From positions 853,075-917,074 of the forward strand of contig QRDG01000027.1 in NCBI GenBank assembly GCA_012064385.1: 64,000 nucleotides of DNA, given 5' to 3'. The notes below the pieces were generated by a model that saw only the letters and a list, made by a program, of their open reading frames with translations, was not told where the DNA came from and searched no databases. Origin of the DNA: Puccinellia tenuiflora (lineage: Eukaryota > Streptophyta > Magnoliopsida > Poales > Poaceae). Of the stretch, positions 33,101 to 43,618 are shown piece after piece (position 1 is the stretch's first letter; each line of letters opens with the position of its first letter). A program made the translations under genes and the position numbers.

Positions 33101-33306
33101 GGGATCCTCACGAAACTCTCTCAAATCAGATTTGGTGGCTAACATTACTATTTTGTTCTCTCCCTCACTTTTCTTTTACCACTCAAATTCGGCTTGTGGC
33201 TCTCGCTCACCGAAGGTGGAGTCTCTCGCCTAGCTAATCTCTCATGCTCAGCCTCACGGTTAACTTCCACTTTTGGCGAGATTCATTTACTATCTCTTGA
33301 GGTGTC
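29827..33306 (-). pseudogene. C2 pol: RT, RNase H, integrase and tail, with stops
   Basis: Polyprotein remainder of a CRM-like chromovirus. RT region from about 33145; TGA at 32858; RT fingers/palm to 32222 with SKIDLRSGYHQIR (about 32650-32612). The active site reads YFDY (32458-32447) instead of YXDD. A frameshift near 32222 follows, then RNase H from about 32058 (ECDASG, SEKLNGAQLNY), TGA at 31537, integrase with zinc-binding HHCC (GH..., CITCN at about 31350), catalytic Asp in SMDFV, Asp in SDRD (about 31065), TAA at 31051, and Glu in TDGQTEVVN (about 30980). The C-terminal GPY/F-like segment and GPMTRARAK tail end in the LTR at 29827. From 32058 to 29827 the frame never shifts; only stops interrupt it. 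Confidence 0.87.
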
Positions 33307-34266
33307 TGTCATGTCTTGGATCACGGACACCGGGAGTAAAGGATACCCCCTTTTTAGGTTCGGTATGGGGCGCGAAGGAGACTGAAGAACGTCTTCCGCC
33401 CAGGGCTTCGTCTACGCTCGAGATCTACGTACTAGCAAGCATCATAGAGACACAAGGAGTTTAGCCAGGTTCGGGCCGCCCGGAGGCTAACAACCCTACT
33501 CCTGCATGTCTAGATTGAGAGGTGTATCATGGTGTAGCTTTACAATGGTGGTAGCGGGTGAGAACCCGGGAGGTGTTGGCTAGAGGTTGAAAACGAGCAG
33601 CTCCTGGCCCGGAGGAGATCACCTCTCGCCTATGCTATTCTTCGTCTTGTGCGCTATCTAGCCTAGACTCCGACTCTCTGGAAATCCGTCCCTTTTCCCT
33701 TGGGTGCCTCGGTCCTCCTTTTATAGGCTAAGGGGATACCACAGGTGCACCCTTGGGGCCGGAGGGGTTTTGGCGGGAAAACCCCTCCGGGTTCTCCTTA
33801 GGAGGCGACGTGGCCTCCTCTCATCCAAGTATTCTTCTCAGAGGGGGTAGGTGAGGTCGCCCACCTTTTCCAGGGAGGGTGGACAGAGGCTAACAGCTTT
33901 TCCGCCTCTGCCCCGTTTGGCGCCTCCATCTTCTTGGCGCCCAAGTCTTCTAGGAGCCTCCAGCCAGGGCTGGGAAGCTTATCCTCTTTGCGCACTGGAA
34001 GTGGGTTCCCGGGGGTGAGCCTGGCCTCCTGCCGGGCGTCGGGGTCCCGGGACCTCCATGCCTGCTTCCGGGTCGAGGGGGCCCCGGAGGGTCCCCGGGT
34101 CCTTTGGCTCGGTTGTCGATGCCGCGCGCGTCGGGACGCCGTGGGGCAGATGGGGGGGCCATCTGCTAGTCTTGTGCCTTGGCCTTGAGTGCCTCCTTGG
34201 TGGGCCCATGTGCGATGGACCCACTTTGACCGCATCAGGGGAACCCCATGTTCCACTGTAGCGACA
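33307..34266 (-). repeat. element E 3' LTR
   Basis: On the minus strand it starts TGTCGCTACAGTGG and ends CCAAGACATGACA (960 bp). TATA box CTATAAAAGG is at about 33726-33717. A strongly GC-rich U3 (about 33900-34200) carries CCCGGG blocks. The promoter-to-U5 half matches 3371-3822. Confidence 0.8.
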
Positions 34267-34517
34267 GTAGCCCCCGGGCATATGACCAAAAAAGAGTCAA
34301 AGTGGGTCCCCCGGCGTCAGGTCTTGAACGTCTTGTCACATCCGTCAGAGCCGCGCACTACGGAGGTGCGCATCCCATGGGTCTTCTGAAAGTTGCGATC
34401 CGCGCGAACCGCCAACGCCCGCCTTGAATCCACAGGGAGGAGACGATCGAACGTAAAGCCTCCACGGTCCCCGCGGTGGCCGGAGCGGTGGGACCATGAC
34501 GTGACGCGTGGGGAGCC

Positions 34518-34524
34518 TTATAAG
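34518..34524 (+). promoter_or_regulatory. TATA-like box of the E antisense ORF
   Basis: TTATAAG lies 131 bp before the ATG at 34649. TATA-like boxes occur at almost the same distance from the ATG in F (TATAAAG, 40500-40494) and H (AATAAAG, about 59959-59953), all on the strand of the antisense gene and all outside the LTR. Confidence 0.5.
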
Positions 34525-34648
34525 CCACGGTTCCAAGTAACTGTAGCCATTACTCCTTCCCAAACACAGAGATCTCGAAGCGCCGCCGGAGAGCACTTCG
34601 TCTTCACCTTTCGTAGCACACTACAAATTAGCTCCGCTTCCCTCGCCC

Positions 34649-35479
34649 ATGGCGCCTAGGCGAGCGAAGTGAGCTGCGAAGAAGCAGACCGGCGGGAAGA
34701 AGAGGGCGGCGGCGGGCCCCGCACGGACCGACCCTCCCTCACTGGGAGTGACACAAGCTCTGTACGATCCGAGTGAATTTGCCAGCAAGGAAAGGATTGC
34801 CGCTATCCGCAAGACGCTAAGCAGGGAGTTCATTCGGGGCGACCAGCTGGAGATCCGCCCGGGGGCGAGTCCCCTGCAAGACGGCGAGGTGGTGATGTTC
34901 CACGATTTCTCGGTGATGGGGTTGCTTCCCCCCTTCTCAGATTTCTTCATGGCGGTCTTGGAGGCGTTCGGGCTGCACATGCTTCATCTGCATCCAAATG
35001 CGGTGCTGATCTTGACAACCTTCGCACACACTTGCGAAGTGTTCATCGGCGTAATGCCCTCCGTGGCATTGTTCCGACACTTCTTCATGCCCCGAAGGGG
35101 GAGATCAAGATGGATAGCAGGCGGGGTGTCCCTCTGCCTCAAGCAGGAGAACGCAAGCCAATATCCGGGGACCAAGATCCACCCCAGCTGGAAGGACTGG
35201 AGGCAGAACTGGTACCTTTCTCAAGCGGCAGCATCAGCCCGCATCTTCTGGTGCCGACTGCCCCAGCCGAGAGTTTGGCCAACTCGAGAGACATCAGCTC
35301 CCAAGACGAGGCCCTTCTGTCGGTTGTGAGAAGTTCGCGGAGCTTCAGGACGGTCAGGTAACAGGCGGCATGATCACTGGAGACTTCGTGCGGAGGGGGA
35401 TTGCTCCTCTGCAACGCAGGCCCCGACCGTTGTGGGAGACCCGCCAGGGGATGGGGTCTCACATATCGCCCGAGATGCC
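34649..35479 (+). pseudogene. element E antisense ORF, Transposase_28-like
   Basis: It runs opposite to element E. It starts at ATG 34649 (MAPRRAK), has a TGA at 34670, then stays in frame through a domain with MGLLPPFSDFF, HMLHLHPNAVLIL and SVALFRHF (about 34915-35095). The same block order is found in elements F and H and in the plant family Pfam calls Transposase_28 ('putative gypsy type transposon'). The frame is lost after about 35180; a piece with VRRGIAPLQ (about 35390-35415) matches the later part of the family. At 35479 it runs into the LTR of element F. Function unknown; despite the family name, no transposase catalytic motif is visible to me. Confidence 0.72.
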
Positions 35480-35580
35480 GCTTTTCCTTGCTCGCTCCGG
35501 CCCTCGCGAGGATTTCATTGGTAGACTAGCTTTCAACCCTGTGGAAGAACAAGGGTACGCCGGAACCCACAAATCCGACA
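35480..35580 (+). repeat. element F 5' LTR remnant
   Basis: From GCTTTTCCTTGCTCGC to AATCCGACA it matches 41224-41325 (the end of the F 3' LTR) with very few differences. A PBS follows immediately. The left edge is a recombination joint with element E. Confidence 0.88.
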
Positions 35581-35581
35581 T

Positions 35582-35600
35582 TTGGCACGCCAGGTAGGGG
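35582..35600 (+). other. element F primer binding site
   Basis: TTGGCACGCCAGGTAGGGG directly follows the LTR end and is the expected type of PBS for these Tat-type elements (usually TTGGCGCGCCAGG...; here G to A at a CpG). Confidence 0.72.
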
Positions 35601-35636
35601 TTGAAGCTCGTTCTTCCTCGACAAATCTCCATCGCC

Positions 35637-36080
35637 ATGGCCCATGAGCACGAGCCCATGGACGAGTGCGCCTTGTGCCTCCCCCGCAGGCGGAGCGCGG
35701 TGCGTGATGCAGCCGCCGCTGAACCCACCACTCCAGCCTCTCCAGTGACCCGCTTCGCCTCTTCAGCAGCCTGCTCCGCCTCCGTCGCCTTCTCGTTGGC
35801 GCCCGTGGCCTCCCAGCAGCAACACGAGCCATCTCGCTGCTATGTCGCCTCCGCCGCTTCAACCCCCGCAGGAGAACCACGCCGGCCGAGCCGCCACACC
35901 TCCGTGTCCTCCATGACAGCCGCAGCAACCAGAAATCCAGCAAGGATACTCCTAAGTAGCCTCGGGGGCTCCGCACGGAAGACATGCTTCAGGCATGCTC
36001 TCAGGAGGAGATCCCCGCAAGACTGCCTTGCGAAGCCACCCGCCAAGCTTCAACAGCCTCGCCCGCGCGGAGCTGCGTAG
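35637..36080 (+). pseudogene. element F gag start, truncated
   Basis: The first ATG after the PBS (35637) opens a 147-codon frame (MAHEHEPMDE...), rich in Ala, Ser, Pro and Arg. Its position 36 bp after the PBS suggests it is the N-terminus of gag. No capsid domain or zinc finger follows, so the rest of gag-pol has been deleted. I have no intact relative in the window to compare, because H lacks this region. Confidence 0.5.
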
Positions 36081-37206
36081 CAAGTGCCCGTCGGCTCGGG
36101 GGCTACCCCCGCCGCCTTCACGCGCGGCTTGGGGGCTTGAGGCCGCCATCGTCATCAACAATAGATTGAAGTCAAAATAAGCAAAGAAGAACAAGTTTGT
36201 GAAGTATGGAGCAGAGAGCCTTTTCATTAAAATTAATCACATTACAGCACTCCTCTGGCACAAGTTTACAGCAGGAAAAGTACAAGGACGTCGCTGCGAG
36301 ACCCTGAGCTCAGCCACGGCCTCCATGGAGGAGGCGACTCCCGGTCCTTCTTCTCGACAAGGGAGGAGCCGGCGGGAGACACCGACGACAAGATCGCGTA
36401 CCACCAAGCTTACACGCATCCCGGCTCTTCACTCCTACGGCGTGGAAGCTGGGGCGAGCCTAGACCGTAGACAATAGCTCCGCGGGCCCTTCAAGAGCAA
36501 GGTGAACCGGCCTTGTCGGGGGAGCACCGCGCTCACGTCGGCAGGCTCTCCGACGTGCCCGGACGAGCAACTCGCCTCGGAAGCACGAGCAACTCGCCTG
36601 GGAAGCCAAGGTGCTTTCCATCAGCTCCGTGGCCGCGCTGCCGGTGTGCAAACGGGTGCAGCGGCCCTCCCCACACCTCGGCGTCGAGCCAAGAGGAGGG
36701 GAAGCTTGCTTCCCTCGCCTACAGTGCCCTTCCAGCCGCACCGGAAGGGCCGCCGCCGTCAACCTTGTCAACAACTGTGGAAGACATGGTAGCGGCGCCC
36801 CGCTTTGGATTGTGGGCAGCCCCGGTTTCCTAGCGGTCCATCGAGGGACCCTTGAGGCCACCACCTTCATCAGCAACGATGGCCTCATCTCCGCCGCCAT
36901 GCCTGTCGTTCGGCGTGCTCACCACCATGGGCTGCATCTTTCTACGCCAACAAGCTACCAAGATGAAGAATTAAGGCTTGGGAGGAAGGAGAGGTGCTCT
37001 GGTGCCTCCTCTCGTTCTCCATCGCTCCGTTTTTATACTATCGGGGCGGTAGAAGGGGAGTTAATGAAGAAGAAATGCAGGCGCCTACTTATCTCCCAAC
37101 CACTGGCGCCATAAATACGGTGGGGGCCGCCCGCTACCTAGGATTCGCTCACATACGCGGTGCGCCTCATCATATGTACGTGCATACACTTGCGAACAAC
37201 ACTTCA
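36081..37206. other. element F, unassigned internal sequence
   Basis: GC-rich sequence between the gag start and the antisense ORFs. Short frames exist on both strands (e.g. 36460-36900 minus, 36611-37114 plus), but none resembles a known domain or is conserved in E or H. By position it corresponds to the untranslated stretch 55004-56224 of element H. Confidence 0.5.
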
Positions 37207-38963
37207 TTACAACAAAATGATAATGCAGATACAAGAGGACAGCTCTAGGAGTCTACTCCGCCAGGGCATCACGGGCCTCATCGTCAGCGCCTCCTCTGGA
37301 GGCGTCCCCATTGGCTCCTCCAGAAGGCCCTGCGCCCTCATCAGCTCCATCAGCGTGCGTGAAGCTGTCGCAGAGGGTGCCCACGAGGAATCCACCTCCT
37401 CCATCAAGCCCTTCATGACTTCCTCGCCGTCGGCCTGCACCGGCTCCAAGACCGCGCCCAGGCAAAGGCCCACTTGGTTAAGCTCACCGGAGTTGCGGAG
37501 CAGGTAGAGGTTGGTGAAGATCAGCTTGCCCACCTGGGCAAGGAGGTCGCGACATTCGCTCTCGACGACCGCGTACACCTCGCCGACCACCTTCTCCAAG
37601 TGCTCCACCAAGCTAAGGAAGAAGAAGACATGGCTCGTGGAAACACCGGGCTGGAACGTGCCGGGGAGGCCGAGGTTTTCCCTGCTGAGGCGCGAGTAGA
37701 CCCGCTGGGCGCTGGATGAGCTCCCGCATCATGGCTTGATGCTCCTGTCCCAGCGCTTCGGAGGTCTCTGTCTCCAGCTTAAGCTCCTCCACCTGCTTCA
37801 GGAGGGGCTCGATCTGCCGTAGCGTGTCTTCACACTCCTTGCACACCCGCTCCATCTCCGTCAGCGCCAGGTTGCGCTCCCCCCTCAGGGTGTCAGCTTC
37901 CCCCTGAGCGGAGTTGCGCTCCCCCTCAGGGTGTCAGCTTCCCCCTGAGCGGAGCTGCGCCTCCCGCCTGGCGTGATCCAGATCCTTCTTCAGCTCGCGG
38001 ACCTTCTCCGCCTGATGCGCCTCCTGCGTCTTGATCATCTGGTCGAAGGTGTCGTGCTCCTGGGCGCGGATATCCCTCATTTTTGGGGCGAACTCCTCCT
38101 CCTGGGCGTCTCATTTATTGATGAGGCGGGCGTCCGCGTCAGCATTAAGCCTGCTCTCCCGCCCGTCGAGAGCTTCCTAGCGGGAAATCAGGGCTTCCTC
38201 GAGTTGCTCCAGGCGAGCCCTCTCCGCCTACTGCTCCGCATCGGTGCGCACATGCTCACGCTCGCGTAGCACGAGCTCCCTCTCGGCATCCTTATTTTCT
38301 TGGAGGCGCGCCTCCGCCTCCTTCGCCGCCGTAGCAGCCGAGGCGGCCTCCCCCACCATGTGCTGCTGCTCCTCCGCGCCTAGCAGCCGCGCCTCATGGA
38401 CCCCACGGCGCTCCGCCGCAAGGCGCCCGGCACTCAGCCTCGTGCGCAGCGCGCTCCACCGCAAGGCGCCGGTGCTTAGCCTCGAGTTCGGCGAGCCCCG
38501 CCGTAAGACTCCCACCAAACATATCGATGGCATTGTGGGCTTGTGCCAGCAGGCTGCCATGCGGGCGGCTTGCCTGCAAGGCACTCCCGGAGACAACAAT
38601 GTCCCAGCCCGTTACGACGGGCTGGTCGAGGAGCTCCTCCATCGCTGAGGGCTCGTCCCGTGCCAATAGAGAGGCGCTCTCCCCTGCAGCGCCTCCTCCC
38701 GGCGTCATCTCTAGCATGTCCTCCTAAAGCGCCCCCCAGGAGAGGCGGCGACCTGGAGCTCAGCAGCCGGCTCCGGGCTCGCTCCGCCCACGGACGCGCC
38801 TCCTGCAGCCTCGCCCGCCGCGAGGGTCCCTCCCGCGGCAGGCACCGATGCCTCCGTCGCCACGTCCTCGCTCGCGGGCGCCCTTGCCTCGGGCACCGGC
38901 CCCCTGGCAGCAAACGAGGATGTGGCGGCCACGTCGTTCCGCGGTGCTTTCGCCGGCGGAGCC
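37207..38963 (-). pseudogene. element F antisense gene, second part (coiled coil), decayed
   Basis: Broken frames on the minus strand (about 38599-38228, 37855-37613, 37611-37207) encode Ala/Glu/Arg-rich coiled-coil segments. The C-terminal part (ESECRDLLAQVG..FTNLYLLR near 37560-37490) lines up with VVVESRDLLVLAT..FSNLLRLQ of element H. At least three frame changes separate the pieces. A stretch near 37870-37955 repeats a ~55-bp unit (CTCCCCCTCAGGGTGTCAGC) twice. It probably formed the second exon of the gene whose first part is 39044-40376. Confidence 0.6.
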
Positions 38964-39043
38964 CTACAAGCAATTACGGCATCAAGACAAATCTCGGCAT
39001 GAAGAAGCGAAAGGAAGTCGCAGGTTCCCTGCGCAGGACTTAC
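38964..39043 (-). other. possible intron in the element F antisense gene
   Basis: On the minus strand GTAAGT (39043-39038) and TTGCTTGTAG (38973-38964) are 80 bp apart, at the same place relative to the domains as the 87-bp intron proposed in element H. The reading frame on the two sides does not join cleanly here, perhaps because of later indels, so this is weaker than in H. Confidence 0.4.
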
Positions 39044-40376
39044 GAGTTGACGAACAACCACGGCCTCTTCTTCACCCCAACTCGCGGGGTCGTACTGCCC
39101 TGGGCGAAGGCGCTCGCCTCCATCACGCGGGCCAGGTGGCTCGGCCCTTGCTGGGAGCTGCCAGCCGTCTGCCCCTCCGCACTCCTCGTCGGAGTACACT
39201 GTGTGCCTCCTCCACCGCGCCTCCAGAGGCACTGTCACCTGTTCGGCGTCAGAATCTTTGAGCGGGCCCAGTGTGACGAGGGGCTCTGTGGAGGGCTTCC
39301 CCATCATTGTCGCCATCGAGGATGATCACCTCGTGAGGCCCTGCCTAGGATGCCTCGTCCCCAACTCCATCGTCCCCGGGTGTCGGTGCCTGTGGCCACG
39401 CGACGCCCACCAGGCCTTTCGCGTTGAAGGGCGGCATCTCTTGCCGGATCCCGTCCCACAAGCTCTGCTTCCGCTTATACAGTGGGCGGACTTCTTCGGC
39501 GGGCATCTCAACGCCCTCCCCTCCGAAGAGTGCGCGAGTGGCAGCGTCAACTGCCGTAGCACTAAGACCGCTCTTCGACAACCGGATGTCGTCCTCTGAA
39601 TTGATCAGCATCCACATCGGCCTCGAATGTTCCTGTAGTGGCGCCACGCTCTGTCGCAGGTATTCCGCCACCACCATCTGCCCCGTGAGGCCCTTCTGCT
39701 TCAAGAGGGCGATGTGCGCCATGAGGGGTTGCATTGCCTCACCCCCATGAAGGCGGGAGCTGCACCACGCATTTGGGAGCTTCTTCGGCCGCTCGGTGGG
39801 AAGCTCAAGCAGCGCCTCATCGTCACGACCGACGTCCGCGAACAACCAATCGCGGCAAAAGTCCTCCAGCTTCTTAGTCACCGCCATGGTGATCAGGCTT
39901 CCCGACACAGGGGGCTCCAGGCGAAAGGAGACACAGCCGGTGATGTCAGACGCGCCCATCCGCAGGCTGTAGAAATGGCGAAATAAGGCCACGGACGGCT
40001 CCACGCCGAGGAAAACCTCACAAAGACAGGCGAAGGTGGTGAGGATGGTGATCGAAGTAGGATGGAGGTGAAGGAGGTGGATCCGGTAGTGTCGCAGGAT
40101 CTCCAAGAGGAAGGCGGAGAATGGGGGCACCAGCCCCGCCATCAGCGCGTGGGTGAAGACCGGTTGTAGCGCCCCGCTGCGCCGTCAAGCCGCGTCGGAG
40201 CCGACTCTGATGTCTATCGCACCTCCTTTGTTGAAGGCATCAGCCACCAAGCCGCGGACTTTGGCGAGGGCCTCCTCACTGCGGAAGCGCGGAGCCCCGA
40301 GCACCACGGGCGCGGAAGCCTCCGCCTCCTCCACTTTGTTCTTGCACCGACCCGCGGTGGACCTGGTGGGAGACAT
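39044..40376 (-). pseudogene. element F antisense gene, first part, Transposase_28-like
   Basis: It starts at ATG 40376 (MSPTRSTAG), with a TAG-type stop at 40185; the same frame then continues to 39345. The domain contains MAGLVPPFSAFL, IHLLHLHPTSITIL and SVALFRHFYSLR (about 40140-39960), then GLTGQMVVAEYLRQSVAPLQ (about 39690-39630), matching H and E. An acidic Gly/Glu-rich segment (about 39316-39044) precedes the possible intron. It is the opposite strand to the element's own LTRs and PBS. A TATA-like box (40500-40494) lies about 124 bp upstream. Role unknown. Confidence 0.72.
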
Positions 40377-40641
40377 GGAGGAAGGACGGAGCTCTGAAGG
40401 AAGGACTTGGGGGCAGAAGGAAGAAGAGAGCTAGCTGGCGCTCGGGTGAAGGTTCAGAAGTGCGGAAGATGAGAACCGGCGTGGTTCTCCCCTCTTTATA
40501 GGTAAAGGTGGGACAGTTGTGCTACCCTGACAGCCTATAGGCCCCCTGCCTCTTCACCTCCGCCATCTCGTCTTCGTCGCCCGGACTCCGCCTCCTCGAC
40601 TCCGGCGATAAACGCGCTCGAGACACGGTCCCGAGGGCTAC

Positions 40642-41325
40642 TATCGGGACTGGGGAACCAGGGTCCCCTGTCCCGGCTGTCAGCAGCACCAGCCGCACCA
40701 CGTCATCGCGAGATAAGGCGTGAACTGCTGGCACACCCCTCGTGAGGGACGCCGCTCCCTCGCGAGATCAGGACCAAGGGGGGCCTCACCAAGTGCGCCT
40801 CGCGAGGCCCCCCGATGAAGACCCCTCCGCATCTGCTCCGCGGGAGGTAGGATGACACCAAAAGTACACAGCAGAGCCACGTCAGGGCGGTCTGCACATT
40901 TCGGTGATTAAAGACATGGACGGTGCGAAGACCAGCCCAAGGACAACAGGACTATTCCTCTTTGGTGTTAAAAGTGCATGCTCGGGGACCCGCTCTGGAA
41001 GACAACGCCAGCAAGACATGTACTCTCGTTTGTCTTCTCTTGACCAATTGTGGTTGCCCTTCCCGCCTAGCGGAAGAGGCCCGGGTCACTATAAAAGGCA
41101 GTCCACTGCCTTCGTTGGAGGTGGGTTGGACATTCGAATCATATCCACAAGCAATACAGACAAACAAGTAGGAGTAGGGTGTTACACCTCCACGGTTGCC
41201 GAACCAGGGTAAACCTCGTGTGTGCTTTTGCCTTGCTCGCTCCGGCCCTCGCGAGGATTTCATCGGTAGACTAGCTTTCAACCCTGTGGAAGAACAAGGG
41301 TACGCCGGAACCCACAAATCCGACA
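40642..41325 (+). repeat. element F 3' LTR
   Basis: It starts TATCGGGACTGGGG, where TGTCGG is expected (terminal G changed to A), after a GAGGGCTAC polypurine remnant, and ends AATCCGACA. A TATA box CTATAAAAGG lies at 41089-41098. It carries several CCTCGCGAG palindromes, a feature shared with the LTR of H. 684 bp. Confidence 0.8.
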
Positions 41326-42989
41326 GCATGCCTTTCAGCCTGAAGAACGCCGGCGCCACATTCCAGAGGTTGATGCGCACTGCCTTGGGGGCTCAGATGG
41401 GGCGGAACGCGGAGGCGTACGTTGACGACATCGTCATCAAGACCCGCCAGGAGCACACCTTCATCACGGACCTCGAGGAGACCTTCGCAGCCTATGCAAG
41501 GTCAACGTCAAGCTCAACCCCGACAAATGCGTCTTCGGAGTACCATCCAGCAAGCTCCTGGGTTTCCTGGTGTCGCACCTCAGCATAGAAGCAAACCCCG
41601 ACAAGGTCAAGGCCATCGAAGAAATGCAGCCACCTCGACGCCTCAAGGACATGCAGCGCTAACGGGGTGCATGGTTCCACTCGGGCGTTTCATCTCCAGG
41701 CTCGGCAACAAGGCCTTGCCTTTCTTCAAGATCATGAAGAAGACTCGCACCTTCAAGTGGACTCCGGAGGCGGCTGTGGCTTTCGAAGACCTCATGAAGT
41801 ACCTCACCAGCCCACCTATCATGGTAGCTCCACAACCCCATGAGTCCCTGCTGCTCTACTTGGCGGCAACACCACACATGGCGAGCGCAGTCCTCGTCGC
41901 GCAGCGGGAGGAAGCAGTTCCCACCAAGGAGAAGGTGCCCTTGGTGCCTGCCCAAACTCCTGACTCACGAGGTCTCCCCGAGTCTCCAGACAAGCAAGGT
42001 CTCCCAGAGCCTCCAGACAAGCAATGTCTCTCCGAGCCTCCAGATAGGCGAGGTCCCACTAAGCTCCCAGACAAGCAAGTTCTCTCCGAGCCTACAAACA
42101 GGCAAGGTCCCACTGAGCTCCCAGACAAGCAAGGTCTCCCCGAGCCTCCGGACAAGTAAACCCTCGATGAGGCCACTGAGAAGGCACCCCTTGCCAAGGC
42201 AGCCGAATCAAGCCTCCCGGACGCGAAGAAGACCACTGAGGCAGTAGTGACTCAACTCGTACAACACCCGGTCTACTTCGTCAGCACAGTCCTGCGCGAC
42301 GCTCGCGATCGATACACTCAGCAGCAGAAGCTCCTCTACACGCTCCTCATCTCCTCTCGTAAGCTGTGCCACTACTTCTAAGGACACCCCATCAAGATGT
42401 GCACAACCTTTACGCTGGAGCATGTCTTGTGCAACCCCAACGCTACCGGCCGAGTCACCGAATGGGCAATCGAGCTTCAGGCCTTCGAGCTCGAGTTCCA
42501 CACTACCGGGGTCATCAAGGCAGGAGCTCTGGCCGATTTCGTCGCCGAGTGGACCGACCCCAACATAGGAGAGGATCACGGCGAGGAACCTCCACTCCTG
42601 GAGAAGGAAGCTCACCGCTGATGGGTGATCAAGTTCAACGGCGTCTTCGCACAGGAGGGCGCAGGGGCTGGCACCGTAGTCATCTCCCCGATGGGAGACA
42701 AGCTCTTCTACATTGTGCAGCTTGACTTCAAGGATGAGGACAAGGTCCCCTACTACATCACCGAGTAGGAGGGACTCCTCGCCGGGATCCGAGCCACGAT
42801 CGCCCTCGGCTTCAAGCGTGTCATCATCAAGGGCGACTCTCAGCTCCTCGTCAACTTCTCCAACAAAAGCTACACGGCCAAGGATGCCCACATGAGCGCC
42901 TATCTCGAGGAGGTCCGCAAGTATGAGAAGCACTTCTGTGGCATGGAGTTGGTACACATCCCTCGCGGAGAAAACTCGGAGGCGGATGA
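41326..42989 (+). pseudogene. G: orphan RT-RNase H fragment of a Tat-type gypsy element
   Basis: It begins inside the RT (MPFSLKNAGATF) and contains an intact YVDD site (about 41420), the RT connection (FKWTPEAAVAFEDL), a linker with seven 9-residue repeats (41971-42156), stops at 42157, about 42379 and 42619, and RNase H (IKGDSQLLVNFSNKSY at about 42829-42876). It is close to element H pol, but the frame is shifted near 41500. It is cut on the left by the F LTR and on the right at 42989 by another LTR. It is probably an older host element for these insertions. Confidence 0.85.
41971..42156 (+). repeat. 27-bp coding minisatellite in G
   Basis: Seven tandem 9-codon units, roughly GLPEPPDKQ with variants such as GPTELPDKQ and CLSEPPDRR, lie between RT and RNase H. 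Element H has only a single PPDKE-like unit at the same place. Confidence 0.88.
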
Positions 42990-43618
42990 TGTAACATCCC
43001 AGGGTTTTTCCCCAAATAAGATTTTTGTTTATTTTTCTTTTTGCGTCATCATGACATCAGCATCATGTGCATCGCATATTTTGGCAACAAAAACTATTTT
43101 TATTAAACCCTATTTTTATTTTGCTAAAATTGTCGGAAAAGTTTTACCGAGACAGTCGTCTCCTTTTTCTAAAATTAATTGCCAAATTAAATTGCAAAAG
43201 AAAATGTTTTGAGAATTGAGAGAGAGTAGCCCAAAGCTGGCCCAAGCCCACCTAACCTCCAAACCCTAGGGTTTCCCCTGAAAACTTCCGTTCCCACCCC
43301 CCTTTTGCGTTTTCGTGATCGGGCCCTTCCACCTCTTGTCTTTTTCTTTTTCCCCCTCCCTTTCTTTTCTTTCTCTCTTTTTCTTCTCTCCTCCCCTTTT
43401 CTCTTCTCTCTCTCCCGTACTCCCTTTCTTCCCGAGCCCACACCATCCCCGCACCTCACCACCGATGCCTCCTTCTTCCCCTTCCTCCCGCCTCTCCCTG
43501 CGCCGGCCCAGCCTCCCTCCCCTCCCGGCCGCGCTCCTCTCTCCTCCCCTTGCTCTCCTCCACCTCGCCCCCGTCCCCTTCTCTCACCTCGCGCGCTCCT
43601 CTCCTCCTTGCTCCTCTC
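42990..43618 (+). repeat. LTR start fragment related to elements M and P
   Basis: It begins TGTAACATCCCAGGGTTTTTCCCC, close to the starts of the M and P LTRs (4947, 8683, 13274), with the same AT-rich then polypyrimidine order; the C/T tract is about 43335-43420. It inserted into G at 42989/42990 and is cut at 43618 by another sequence. No gene seen. Confidence 0.75.

Larger units (their letters stand above)
29253..33306 (-). mobile_element. C2: CRM-like chromovirus, 3' part
   Basis: Minus-strand order: end of the protease-RT linker (33306), RT, RNase H, integrase, C-terminal tail, 3' LTR (30175 to 29253). It inserted into C1 at 29252/29253; the target duplication would be CTACA (29248-29252), but the other side is outside the window. 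Gag and protease are missing because element E inserted at 33306/33307. Confidence 0.82.
33307..35479 (-). mobile_element. element E: Tat-type gypsy, 3' end with antisense ORF
   Basis: A minus-strand 3' LTR (34266 to 33307) is preceded by a polypurine tract (minus GGGGGCTAC, 34275-34267). To its right, in opposite orientation, lies an antisense ORF (34649-35479), as in elements F and H. The rest of E is lost: at 35479/35480 the sequence switches into the LTR of element F. E inserted into C2 at 33306/33307. Confidence 0.75.
35480..41325 (+). mobile_element. element F: Tat-type gypsy with gag-pol deleted, antisense ORFs kept
   Basis: Only the last 101 bp of the 5' LTR remain (35480-35580), followed by a PBS, a short gag start, about 1.1 kb of unassigned sequence, minus-strand antisense ORFs (37207-40376) and a 3' LTR (40642-41325). 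The two LTR pieces match almost base for base over 101 bp. There is no protease, RT or integrase, so it was non-autonomous or internally deleted. Confidence 0.78.

Noticed and set aside
33307..33790. A plus-strand LTR starting TGTCATGTCTTGG.
   Set aside because: The TATA box, the polypurine tract at 34275-34267 and the neighbouring antisense ORF show that the LTR is a minus-strand 3' LTR ending here.
36460..37114. ORFs of 146-167 residues in element F.
   Set aside because: No domain, no conservation in E or H, overlapping frames on both strands.
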